From contig CAZPUJ010000691.1 in assembly GCA_964589725.1 (NCBI GenBank), positions 1 to 10,515 on the forward strand: a stretch of DNA of 10,515 bases. Direction: 5' to 3'. Positions 1 to 8,200 of the stretch are shown here, one piece after another. A model generated the notes under the pieces. It was not told the DNA's origin. It made no database searches and was given only the letters and a program-made list of their open reading frames with translations. The DNA comes from CAYSHJ01 sp964589725 (GTDB lineage: Bacteria > Planctomycetota > Planctomycetia > Planctomycetales > Planctomycetaceae). The translations under genes and the position numbers were made by a program. Numbering within the stretch: position 1 is the stretch's first letter; the number at the start of each line of letters is the position of its first letter.

Positions 1-129
1 CGCGGCCCAAAAAAGCCCCGCCCCAAACAAACCAGCGGCAAGAAAAACCACCACGTCTCCACCGCCAAACTCCTCGCCAAGAAATCACCCAAGCAAACCA
101 CCAAGAAACAACCGACGCAAAGACCTTGA
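1..129 (+). CDS. Partial CDS: lysine-rich C-terminal tail of an upstream protein
   Basis: Frame 1 is open from the window edge to a TGA at 127-129, giving 42 residues that are rich in Lys, Pro, Gln and Thr (for example KKPRPK, GKKNHH, LLAKKS, TTKKQPT). The start lies outside the window. The tail is low-complexity and basic, the type often appended to RNA- or DNA-binding proteins such as helicases, pseudouridine synthases or histone-like proteins, but no domain can be recognised. Many codons end in C or G, which fits coding sequence in a GC-rich genome. A clean stem-loop with a T-rich tail begins three bases after the stop and supports a real gene end. The identity of the protein cannot be given. 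Confidence 0.5.
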   Translation, partial: RGPKKPRPKQTSGKKNHHVSTAKLLAKKSPKQTTKKQPTQRP

Positions 130-131
130 AA

Positions 132-168
132 GGGGTGGGAGAAACCACCCCACTTCTTCGTTTGCGTT
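132..168 (+). terminator. Probable rho-independent terminator of the partial upstream gene
   Basis: A perfect 7-bp stem GGGGTGG (132-138) and CCACCCC (145-151) encloses a GAGAAA loop. It is followed by a T-rich stretch (ACTTCTTCGTTTGCGTTT) rather than a pure T run. It lies three bases after the stop at 127-129. Its position also argues against translation of the next gene starting upstream of it. Confidence 0.5.
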
Positions 169-172
169 TCGG

Positions 173-200
173 GTTAGTCAGCCGCCCGCTTGCGGCGGCA
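173..200. repeat. Imperfect GC-rich hairpin, possibly a dispersed palindromic repeat
   Basis: GTCAGCCGC followed by CCGCTTGCGGCGGC can fold as a stem GCCGC(C)CGC/GCGGCGGC with a one-base bulge and a TT loop. A related sequence occurs inverted at 8805-8827, where the reverse complement also carries AGTCAGCCGC followed by CGC and GGC. Two diverged copies sharing a 10-mer suggest a dispersed intergenic family, but this is weak evidence. Confidence 0.35.
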
Positions 201-254
201 ATGTTGCCTCATCATCATCTTCATGCGCCACTTTTGGCACCTGGAGATTTGAGG

Positions 255-1913
255 ATGGCGACGGATGTTTCTGTGAAGAATTCCACGGCAGAGCCCACCG
301 CGCAAAAAATGCGCTGGTGGCCGGCTGTGGCCGCATTGGGAGTCGGCGCCGCGTTGCAGACCGCCGCCACGATCTTCTTCGGAGAGGACCGGCCCTACCT
401 GGATTGGGTCTGCGTGTTTGTGATTTGGCCGCTCACCGTGTTTCTGCTGCTGCTGTGGTGGGCGTTCTGGTCGAGTCTGCCGTGGCGGACGCGCGGGCTG
501 GGCTTGTTGGTGGCCGCAGTGCTCGCCGGGACGTCTCTGGCCGCCTTCCGCTTCTATAAGTTTGACGGCGCAATGATCCCGCGTTTCTCGGCGCGCTGGC
601 AGCCGTCCAAGAAGCATCGCGCGTCCGAGTACTTCAAGAGTGTCGAGATCAACAGCTCATCGGCCGTGCAGGACAATCTTGCCAACGAGAGCCTGCTGCT
701 GACCGAGCGGGACTGGCCGGCGTTTCGTGGACTGAATCGAGACGGCGTGGTGGTCGGCGAATCATTACGGACCGACTGGGACGCGAGACCGCCGAAACAA
801 CTCTGGAAGCATCCGATCGGTTCGGGTTGGGGTGCGTTTGCCGTGATTGGCCGGCGAGCTTGGACGCTGGAGCAGCGCGGCGAGAACGACGAGAACGAGT
901 TGTGCGTCTGCTACGACGTGGAGACCGGCCGGGAATTGTGGTCGCACGCCGACGCTGTGCGCTTCAGCAGCCCGCAAGGAGGCGTCGGCCCCTGTTCGAC
1001 GCCGACCGTTCAAGACGGCAAAGTCTACGCGCAGGGCGCGACCGGAATCCTGAATTGCCTCGACGCGGCAACTGGGCAGCGCGTGTGGACTCGCAACACG
1101 CTGGAAGACGCCGGCTCGCCGAATCTGGACTGGGGACAGTGCGGATCGCCATTGATCGTAGATGACATGGTCATCGTCAGCCCCGGCAGCAATAATGCAG
1201 CGAGTACGGACAAGAACTCGGCGGTCATCGCGTATCGGCGAGACAGTGGCGAAAAGGCTTGGACGTCGGGAAGTCGGATCGGCAGTTATGCGTCTCCGCA
1301 TTTCGCGACACTAAACGGCGAGCGGTACGTGTTGATTTTCGACGGCGTCGGACTGACTGCTCTGTCTCCAGACGATGGTTCTCAGTTCTGGAGTTTCAAG
1401 TGGACGAACTCCCCAAAGGTCAATGCTGCGCAGCCGCTTATCATCGACGACCATCGTGTGTTGATTGGGTCGGGTTATGGCCAGGGAAGCGTCTTGATCT
1501 ACTTCGGGCCGCATGATGGTGGCGAGTCGTCTCCCACCATCATCGAGCGTTGGCAGTCCAAGCAGTTCAAGACGAAGTTTAACAGCGCGGTGCGTCGTGG
1601 CAATTACGTTTTCGGTCTGGATGAAGGCATGTTGACGTGCCTCGACTTGCTCGGCGGCAAGCGCCTGTGGAAGCAAGGCCGCTATGGCTACGGCCAGTTG
1701 CTGTTGGTTGAGGACAAGCTGTTGATCTTGTCCGAAGAAGGGGACGTGGTGTTGGTCCCCGCGTCGCCGGAGCCGCCTCTTGAAATAGCTCGCTTTCACG
1801 CGATCGATGGCCAGACGTGGAATCACCCAGTTCTGTCGCGCGGTCGCTTGCTGCTCCGCAACAGTGAGGAAGCGGCATGTTATGACTTGCGGCCGTCGGG
1901 AGCTAATCCGTGA
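255..1913 (+). CDS. Membrane-anchored PQQ-type (BamB-like) beta-propeller protein
   Basis: Encodes 552 aa. The ATG at 255 is chosen because GGAG (243-246) sits 8 bases upstream; an upstream in-frame TTG at 126 overlaps the previous gene's stop and would run through the terminator hairpin. Three hydrophobic helices follow a short polar N-terminus (about residues 21-43, 50-72 and 81-101). After a linker, WPAFRG at about 154 opens an extracytoplasmic propeller. Five blade signatures of the form G-x-x-x-W are visible: ETGRELW, ATGQRVW, DSGEKAW, DDGSQFW and LGGKRLW. These are typical of the PQQ-like repeat superfamily, which includes BamB and quinoprotein dehydrogenases. No dehydrogenase catalytic residues were recognised, so a scaffold or binding role is more likely than an enzyme; this is inference. 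It is probably monocistronic and converges on the next gene with a 44-bp gap. Confidence 0.85.
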   Translation: MATDVSVKNSTAEPTAQKMRWWPAVAALGVGAALQTAATIFFGEDRPYLDWVCVFVIWPLTVFLLLLWWAFWSSLPWRTRGLGLLVAAVLAGTSLAAFRFYKFDGAMIPRFSARWQPSKKHRASEYFKSVEINSSSAVQDNLANESLLLTERDWPAFRGLNRDGVVVGESLRTDWDARPPKQLWKHPIGSGWGAFAVIGRRAWTLEQRGENDENELCVCYDVETGRELWSHADAVRFSSPQGGVGPCSTPTVQDGKVYAQGATGILNCLDAATGQRVWTRNTLEDAGSPNLDWGQCGSPLIVDDMVIVSPGSNNAASTDKNSAVIAYRRDSGEKAWTSGSRIGSYASPHFATLNGERYVLIFDGVGLTALSPDDGSQFWSFKWTNSPKVNAAQPLIIDDHRVLIGSGYGQGSVLIYFGPHDGGESSPTIIERWQSKQFKTKFNSAVRRGNYVFGLDEGMLTCLDLLGGKRLWKQGRYGYGQLLLVEDKLLILSEEGDVVLVPASPEPPLEIARFHAIDGQTWNHPVLSRGRLLLRNSEEAACYDLRPSGANP

Positions 1914-1957
1914 CGCGACGTACAAAGCACCGTGGCGTACAACCAAAAATACCTACG

Positions 1958-3898
1958 TCACTTGGCCGCTGCGGGGGGCGTGTATCCTGGAGCAGCCACG
2001 AACATCTTGAGTTCTTTGCCATCGTCGGCGTTCCATAGACGAACTTCGCCGGTGTAGCTTCCGGCAGCGACTCGCTTGCTCGCCCCGTTGAAGGCGACCG
2101 AATAAACCCAATCGGTGTGACCGGCCAACGATTGCACTTGGCCACCATCGGCGAACTTGTGAATGCGAGTTGTCTTGTCCGCGCTGCAGGAATAGATCAT
2201 CCCTTCCTTGGTCGTCACGATGCGAAACACATCGGCTCCGAAACCGCCGATCGCGCGGGCTTGAGCCGCATCGGACACGTTCCACACGCGAATCTGCCGA
2301 TCCGCGCCGCTGCTGATCACTTGATTGCCGTCGGGCGAGAAGCCGACACCGAACACCGGTTGAGCGTGCGCGTTGAACGTCACCAGCGAATCGCCTGTCT
2401 TCAGGTCGAACACTTTTGCCGTCTTGTCGCGACTGGCCGAAGCCAATTTGGTGCCGTCGGGCGACCAGGCGACATCCATCACCCAGTCCGCGTGGTCTTC
2501 GATGGAGAGCAGCTCTTTGCCGGTCGCGACCTCGAACACGCGAATCGCTCGATCCGCGCCGCCGCTCGCCAACTTTGTGCCGTCCGGACTGAGGGCCACG
2601 GCAAAGACCGCGTCGTCCGTCGACACGAGGTCTCCCAATAGTTGGCCGTTCTCCACGTTGAAGATCTTCACTTCGCCGAGCTGTGCCGGAGTTCCTGACG
2701 CGACGAACAACGTCTTGCCATCCGCGCTGAATTCCAAATCGTAAACTCGTTCAGCCACGTTGCCGATGCGACGCACGAGCGCACCATCGGCTGCATTCCA
2801 CAAGACGACCTCGTGATAGCCCGACGTCGCCAGCAATGAGCCATCGGTGTTGAAGACCACCGCCGTGACCGGCACCGGCACGGGATACTTCTCCGGCGAC
2901 GGGGGCTGAACTTCCTTCGGAATGATTTTGATCAGCGGCGAGGTTGGTTCGTATCCGGCGTTCAGATTCGCTCCGGTCGCGATCCACTTCTTGACGAGTT
3001 CGATCTGTTCCTTGGTGAGTGGATCGGCGTCCTTGGGCATTGTGCCATCGGAGATCATCGCGATCAAATTGGATTCCATGTCGCCCGCCTTGATCGCTTC
3101 GCCACTTTCGCCACCTTTCAGAACTGCTGCGAAGGTCTCCATGTTGTAGCGCCCTTTGGCGGTCCGAGCGTTGTGACACGCCAAGCACCGCTTGGTGAAG
3201 ATCGGCGCGACGGAGTGCGAGAACGACACCATGCGGCCCAGCGAAATCAATCCGCCCTCGACCGCTCGTTGCTTGCCGACCCATTCCGTATTTACGGCCG
3301 CGAGCGCGTCCGTCGTCTTTTGCACTTCGGGTTGAAACGCCGTGACATCGGCTTCGACTTTCTTCAGTCCCTCGGTCGAGTCGGCAATCGTCTTCTTCGC
3401 GGCGTCGATCGCTTGTTGAAGTCCCGTCGCCGCCGCGAGCGCATCGGCCGCCGCCTTAGCCGCGGCTTGAGCCTTAGCGTCTTCGTCCTTGGCCTTTTTG
3501 GCGGCCTCTTCCGCCGCTTTCTGAGCCGCATCCGCCACGGCCTTCACGTCGGCAAACGCTTTCGCCGCCACTTGCTTGGCCGCGTCGGCTTTTGTCGCCG
3601 CCTCTTGGGCGGGCTTCAATTTTTCTTCGGAAGCCTTGAGCGTCGTGGTCGCCATCGTCATCGCGGTCCTCAGCTTCGCGATTTCGTCGGATAGCGACTT
3701 TGATTTGTCCTGCACTCCCTTTAACTGCACCGAAGCCGCGTCGCGTCGAGCCTTGGCCTCGTCCGCCTGCTGCTTGAGTTGAGTGATTTTCTCCTCAGTC
3801 ACCGGTTCGTCCGCGAAGCCTCGCGTCGACAAGGTGCCAAGACAACTCGCGACCGCAACGCAGCCGAGTCCCAAAAAACGAACAGCAAGGCGAATCAT
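1958..3898 (-). CDS. Secreted planctomycete cytochrome c / coiled-coil / WD40 propeller protein
   Basis: Encodes 646 aa. The ATG at 3898 has AAAGGA about 6 bases upstream on the minus strand. Residues 1-29 form a signal peptide (hydrophobic LGLGCVAVASCLG core, cleavage near GFADEP). Residues about 35-200 are a long Ala/Lys/Glu-rich coiled coil. A PSCyt1-like cytochrome c domain follows (about 225-320), with one haem-binding CLACH motif at C238, C241 and H242. A downstream MPKDADPLT segment probably supplies the axial Met, and it ends in EQIELVKKWIATGAN. The rest (about 340-646) holds seven WD40 blades, recognisable by ends such as VVLWNAADG, IRVFEVATG, AKVFDLKTG, IRVWNVSDA and VRLWNADDG, enough for a closed seven-bladed propeller. 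A periplasmic, membrane-free haem protein with an interaction platform is inferred. Such proteins are typical of planctomycetes, but substrate and electron partners are unknown. Confidence 0.88.
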   Translation of the reverse strand: MIRLAVRFLGLGCVAVASCLGTLSTRGFADEPVTEEKITQLKQQADEAKARRDAASVQLKGVQDKSKSLSDEIAKLRTAMTMATTTLKASEEKLKPAQEAATKADAAKQVAAKAFADVKAVADAAQKAAEEAAKKAKDEDAKAQAAAKAAADALAAATGLQQAIDAAKKTIADSTEGLKKVEADVTAFQPEVQKTTDALAAVNTEWVGKQRAVEGGLISLGRMVSFSHSVAPIFTKRCLACHNARTAKGRYNMETFAAVLKGGESGEAIKAGDMESNLIAMISDGTMPKDADPLTKEQIELVKKWIATGANLNAGYEPTSPLIKIIPKEVQPPSPEKYPVPVPVTAVVFNTDGSLLATSGYHEVVLWNAADGALVRRIGNVAERVYDLEFSADGKTLFVASGTPAQLGEVKIFNVENGQLLGDLVSTDDAVFAVALSPDGTKLASGGADRAIRVFEVATGKELLSIEDHADWVMDVAWSPDGTKLASASRDKTAKVFDLKTGDSLVTFNAHAQPVFGVGFSPDGNQVISSGADRQIRVWNVSDAAQARAIGGFGADVFRIVTTKEGMIYSCSADKTTRIHKFADGGQVQSLAGHTDWVYSVAFNGASKRVAAGSYTGEVRLWNADDGKELKMFVAAPGYTPPAAAK

Positions 3899-4337
3899 GG
3901 GAGATCCTTTTCGGAAAGCGTCAACTGGAGGCTAGTGTTTGGTGAGCCTATTTCGCAGCATCCTCGCCGTTCGCGAGAGTGCCGAGGGCAGGGTAGTTTT
4001 GGGAGGGAATTCTCGTGAGGGAGGTACAGAACAGCATCCTCTGACGGGTCCGAGGTGTCAAGGAGCGACCTGGAGATCGTTACCAATTTGAGTCACCTCG
4101 GGCGAGCCAAGGGGGCTAACGCGGCGAAACCGCAAGCATTGCAAATTGAGAATTGCAAATTGCAAATCGTAAACTGGTTAACTCGGTCCGTGGACAGAAT
4201 TGGCAATTTGCAATTGTCATTTTGCAATTTCAATCAGCCGGCAGTTGAGCGCACGGCGCGCATAATTCATGATCGAAGACTCTTAGGGATCGGGAGTCGT
4301 TTTCATGCCGCCCGATTCCGGGAGAGCATGCGGATAC
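3899..4337. other. Gene-poor stretch upstream of the cytochrome/WD40 gene
   Basis: No convincing gene is seen on either strand. The first 25 bases hold the ribosome binding site of the minus-strand gene. A 10-bp direct repeat CAGCATCCTC occurs at about 3957 and 4032. The middle is markedly AT-rich and holds an inverted repeat (4151-4215, listed separately). Near 4278-4300 a GACTC/GAGTC hairpin is followed by TTTT on the plus strand, but no plus-strand gene ends there. The promoter of the cytochrome gene must lie here, but I see no consensus-like pair. Confidence 0.5.
4137..4236. repeat. AT-rich inverted repeat built from ATTGCAAATTGC units
   Basis: The left arm AATTGCAAATTGCAAAT (4151-4167) is matched by the inverted right arm ATTGGCAATTTGCAATT (4199-4215), 16 of 17 positions, around a 31-base centre. 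Further partly matching units flank both sides: ATTGCAAATTGAG from about 4139 and TCATTTTGCAATTTCAAT ending near 4236. The composition contrasts sharply with the GC-rich surroundings. It could be a small mobile palindromic element or a structured intergenic spacer; the sequence does not decide. Confidence 0.65.
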
Positions 4338-4376
4338 AAAAAAACCGACGAGGCCTTCATGGAACGCCTCGTCGGT
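4338..4376 (-). terminator. Rho-independent terminator of the 30-aa basic protein gene
   Basis: On the minus strand, a perfect 10-bp stem CCGACGAGGC/GCCTCGTCGG (4366-4375 and 4345-4354) closes an 11-base loop and is followed immediately by seven T residues (A run 4338-4344 on the plus strand). It is 43 bases downstream of the stop at 4420. This is the most canonical terminator in the window. Confidence 0.92.
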
Positions 4377-4419
4377 GGAAGATGCGCGATGTCCGACGAC
4401 CAACCGAACGGCAGTCGAC

Positions 4420-4512
4420 TTACCTGTCTTTGCGGTGCCGAATCTTGGCCCGCATGCGCCGCTTCGTGCTACCGATCTTGCGGCGGCCGCGTCCGGTCTT
4501 CTTAACTCCCAT
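4420..4512 (-). CDS. Very small, highly basic ribosomal-protein-like peptide (30 aa)
   Basis: ATG at 4512 to TAA at 4420 encodes 30 residues, 15 of them Lys or Arg. It begins MGVKKTGRGRRKIG and continues with STKRRMRAKIRHRK. A GGAG motif lies about 10 bases upstream of the ATG on the minus strand, and a textbook terminator follows 43 bases after the stop, so a discrete short transcript is well supported. The composition and KRRMRAKIRHRK helix-like stretch resemble tiny ribosome-associated proteins (for example bTHX or the bacterial proteins with an AURKAIP1/COX24-type motif), but the family assignment is inference from composition. It is divergent from aroH. Genes this short are usually missed by automatic annotation. 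An alternative is a nucleic-acid-binding peptide unrelated to the ribosome. Confidence 0.72.
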   Translation of the reverse strand: MGVKKTGRGRRKIGSTKRRMRAKIRHRKDR

Positions 4513-4740
4513 TGCTGAGGACTCCGATCGTTCTACTGAAACCTGAAAGTTGCCAAGTCGCGACGAATCCCGTCAAACGTCCGGGAAACGTTGGGGGAGA
4601 CTCTAGCAGCCGAGCGAGTCGTCTTCAACGCCGCCTCGGTGAAGTCCATCGTTGTTTCCCGACCTCGCTTCCGCCATCATGCCGACGTCGTGAGCGGTGC
4701 GGTGACCGCTGACGTGATCCTCAGCGAGCGAGTCTTTCTC

Positions 4741-5115
4741 ATGGCAGTGCGAGGCATCCGCGGGGCCACCAACGTGGCCGTCGATGACAAGTCCGAAGTT
4801 CTGGCTGCCACCCGCGAGTTGCTCGTGGAAGTGCTGCGCGCCAATGATCTCGATGTCCACTTCGATGACATCGTCTCGGCCATTTTCACCACCACGCGCG
4901 ACTTGGCGTCCGCCTTTCCCGCCGAAGCTGCCCGCGCGCTGGGAATGGCCCAAGTCCCACTGCTGTGCGCGTCCGAAATCCCTGTGCCCGACAGCCTGCC
5001 ACGCTGCATCCGCGTGCTGCTGCACGTCAACACCGAGAAGACGCAGGCTGAAATGGTGCATGTTTATCTGCGCGATGCCAAGAAGCTCCGGCCGGACATG
5101 TCGAGCGCGCAGTGA
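4741..5115 (+). CDS. aroH: Chorismate mutase, AroH type
   Basis: Encodes 124 aa, close to the 127 aa of Bacillus subtilis AroH. It catalyses the rearrangement of chorismate to prephenate in phenylalanine and tyrosine synthesis, in the cytoplasm as a trimer. The ATG at 4741 is chosen because the family starts with the RGIRGAT motif, here at residues 4-10; the reading frame is open further upstream, but nothing conserved lies there. Active-site positions known from the B. subtilis enzyme are all present: R7, R65 (R63), C76 (C75), E79 (E78), R91 in CIRV (R90), Y109 in HVYL (Y108) and R117 in LRPD (R116). The ribosome binding site is weak. The gene stands alone, divergent from the 30-aa gene and convergent with polA, not in an aromatic operon. 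Confidence 0.93.
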   Translation: MAVRGIRGATNVAVDDKSEVLAATRELLVEVLRANDLDVHFDDIVSAIFTTTRDLASAFPAEAARALGMAQVPLLCASEIPVPDSLPRCIRVLLHVNTEKTQAEMVHVYLRDAKKLRPDMSSAQ

Positions 5116-5151
5116 GCGAATCGCTGGCGATAGTCCTCAAACCAGCGAACC

Positions 5152-5188
5152 CCACCGGGCTTGCCCCGGTGGCTCGCGGGATTTTGCA
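5152..5188 (+). terminator. Candidate terminator of aroH, GC-rich hairpin
   Basis: CCACCGGG (5152-5159) pairs with CCCGGTGG (5165-5172) around a 5-base loop; after CTCGCGGGA comes TTTT. It lies 36 bases after the aroH stop in the gap between the convergent aroH and polA genes. The T run is short and 10 bases away from the stem, so this may instead be another dispersed palindrome. A second inverted repeat, CGGGATTTTGCA (5177-5188) with TGCAGAATCCCG (5224-5235), 11 of 12 matching, follows in the same spacer. Confidence 0.4.
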
Positions 5189-5269
5189 CTACTCGGCGTC
5201 ACGCGAAACAACGGGCTCAGTATTGCAGAATCCCGTTAACCAGTGGGGTCGCTTGATTGAGGGCTAGTC

Positions 5270-8200
5270 TTACCGCGCGTCTTCAAGCTCGAGCCAATTG
5301 TCACCGGACGAGACATCGACGACCAGCGGCACTCGCAAGGACATTGCGGACTGCATCTCGTCGCGAACGAGTTTCGCCAGCGAGTCGACATCCGCGGCGG
5401 GCGTTTCGAGCACCAATTCGTCGTGAATCTGGAGCAGCAAGCGCGCGGGATGTTGCTCATTTCGCAAGCGATGATGCACACGGATCATGGCTTGCTTGAT
5501 GAGGTCGGCGGCGGAGCCTTGGATCACCGTGTTGATCGTCGTCCGTTCGGAGAGGTTGAGTTGTCGATGCCGTTCCGGGCGGATGCCGCTGATCGCGCGG
5601 CGGCGGCCTAGGATCGTGGTGGCAAAGCCGGTGCGTGCGACTTCAGCCAAAGTCAGCGCGATGTACTGGTCCACGCCGGCGTACTTCGCGAAGTATTGGT
5701 CAATGAACAACGTGGCTTCGCCTTGATCGATCCCCAGCGCTTCGGAGAGTCCAAACGGGCTTTGGCCGTATAGCACACCGAAGTTGACCGCTTTCGCCAC
5801 ACGGCGCTGCTCGGCCGTGACGACGGCTGGTCCGACGTTGAAGATTTCGCACGCGACCGCCGTGTGGATGTCGGTGCCGTTGGCAAACGCTTCACATAAA
5901 ACCGGGTCGCCACAGAAGTGAGCCAACATCCGCAGCTCGATCTGCGAGTAGTCGGCGCAGACGAATCTCCAATCGCTTCCCCCCTCTGGCCCTCCCGATT
6001 GAAGTGGGGGAAAGCTTGGGGAGGGGATAAATGCACGGCGGACGCGGCGGCCTTCGGCGGTGCGGATCGGGATGTTCTGTAAGTTGGGGTTGGCAGAACT
6101 GAGTCGGCCGGTCGCGGCGACGACTTGATGGAACGAGGCATGGATCCGCCCGGTCAGTGGATTGACCATTTGTGGCAGCGCGTCGAGATACGTTCCCTTG
6201 AGCTTCGACAGTTGCCGATGCTCGATGAGCTTTGCCGGCAGCGGATGCACCAGCGCGAGCTTTTCGAGCACATCCTGATCGGTGCTGGGGCCGGTCTTCA
6301 ATTTTTTGATGACAGGCAAGCCCTGCTCGTCGAACAACACCTTCGCCAGTTGCTTGGGGGAATCGATGTTGAACTCGTGTCCGGCCAGTCGATGAATCTC
6401 GGCGATGAGATCATGCAGTCGTCGCCCGATGTCGGCCGATTGCCGTTGCAACTCGGCGACGTCGACACGGATGCCGGTCAGTTCCATCTCGGCCAAGACG
6501 TCGATGAGCGGACGTTCGAGGTTCCAGTACAAGTCCCACAGTCCCTCGCGACGCAGTTCTTCGCCAAGCAATCGCGACAACCGCCACGCCGTGTCCGCGC
6601 GTTCGGTCGCCCATTTGGCGAGAGGTCTTTCGTCGTTGTCGTTGTCGGCAACAGGAGCCGCAGGCGCGGTGTCCGCGAAGAGTTTCGCTTGCGTTTGTGT
6701 CGGCGCCGTCTTGTTCGACTTGCTGGCGAGTTCGACTTCGGCCTTGTTTGCGGAACCGGTTTTGCCGCCGAAGACGTTGGCTGTCGGCAACATTTGCTGC
6801 TGGAAGAACTTTTCCGCCAGCGCGGGCAAGTCGTGACTGCGTGCTCCGGCTTCGAGTAGATAGCTGGCGACCATCGGATCGACGCCGAGGCCAGTCGCGC
6901 GAATGCCGGCTCGCCGCAGCAAGACCAAGTCAAACTTCAAGTCATGGTTGACGAGCCGGATATCGGGGCGTTCGAGGATCGGTCGCAAGGCGTCGATGAC
7001 GGTGGCGGTTGTTGGAAACGAATCGGTTTCGGCGCGGATGCCTGACGGCATTTCCGAATTCCCGTAGCCCAGGCCCTTGTGGCCTGGATGATCGGCAAGA
7101 ATCGTCGAATCCTCTGAGCCACAAGGGCTCGGGGTACCGGCAATGTGGGGCGAGCCACAAGGGCTCGGGCTACCGGAATTGCGGAGAGCCGGCAGGCGCG
7201 TGGGGACGAACCAGGCGTGGCCTTCTTCCCAGCAGAATGCGAAGCCGAGGATCTCGGCTTGGGTCGCATTCTCGCTAGAGGCGGCCACGTCCATGCAGAA
7301 CTCCGATTGCCGCGAGAGTTGATTGATGAAGTCAGCAAACTTCGCGTTGTCGCCGACCAACTCGCACTGCTGATCGGGTTCCGGAAACAACGATCCGTCG
7401 CTGGATTTCGTGGCTGGTGTTGCCGCCGTTGACGAGGTCGCGTCGCCGTCTTCGCGCGATGCAGGCAATGCAGGCGATGCAGGCGATGAAGGCGATGAAG
7501 GAAATGAACGAAGAATTTGCTCGGGCGGCAATGAGCGAACTTCGTCGATGAAGCGGCGAAAGCCGAACTCGCGAAACAGGTCCGACAGCCGAGCGACATC
7601 GACTCGGCCGATCCGCATCGCGTCCCAATCGGGTTCCAGCGGCAGATGTTGATTCAGCGTCACGAGCTGTCGGCTGAGGCGGGCGAGGTCGGCGTACTGT
7701 TTCAAGTTGGCTTTGAGCTTTTCTCCCGCGACCTTATCCGCGTTGTCCAGTACGTGGTCGAGCGTGCCGAATTGCTCCAGCAACGCGGTGGCCTTTTTCG
7801 GTCCGACGAGCGGCACGCCGGGCACGTTGTCCACGCTGTCGCCGACCAGCGATTGAAAGTCGATCACCTGATCCGGCCGAACGCCCCAATCGGCCTTCAG
7901 TCCGGCTTCGTCCAGCCACGTGTTCTTGCGGATGTTGAAAACCTGAACGTGCGGCCCCAGCAGTTGCCGAGCATCTTTATCATTGGTCAGGATGCGCACG
8001 TCGAGGCCGCGCTCGACCGCCTGCCGCGTGATCGTGGCGATGACGTCGTCCGCCTCCCAGCCAATACATTGCAACCTCGGCGCGCCGAAGCCGTCCATCA
8101 CTTGCCGCACGAGTTCGATTTGCGGCCGCAGGTCAACGGGCATCTCGCTGCGATTGGCTTTGTACTCGGGGTAGAGAGCGTCGCGCGTCCCCGGTCCGGG

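Noticed and set aside
126..254. Upstream TTG start for the PQQ-type propeller protein
   Set aside because: It would overlap the previous stop and cross the terminator hairpin; the ATG at 255 has a well-placed GGAG and begins the normal polar N-terminus before the first helix.
4591..4740. Longer N-terminus for chorismate mutase
   Set aside because: The family begins with the RGIRGAT strand; the extra residues are Arg/Val-rich without similarity, and the ATG at 4741 fits exactly.
7458..7511. CRISPR array
   Set aside because: Units are 9 bp, contiguous and without spacers; the region is coding sequence for a linker.
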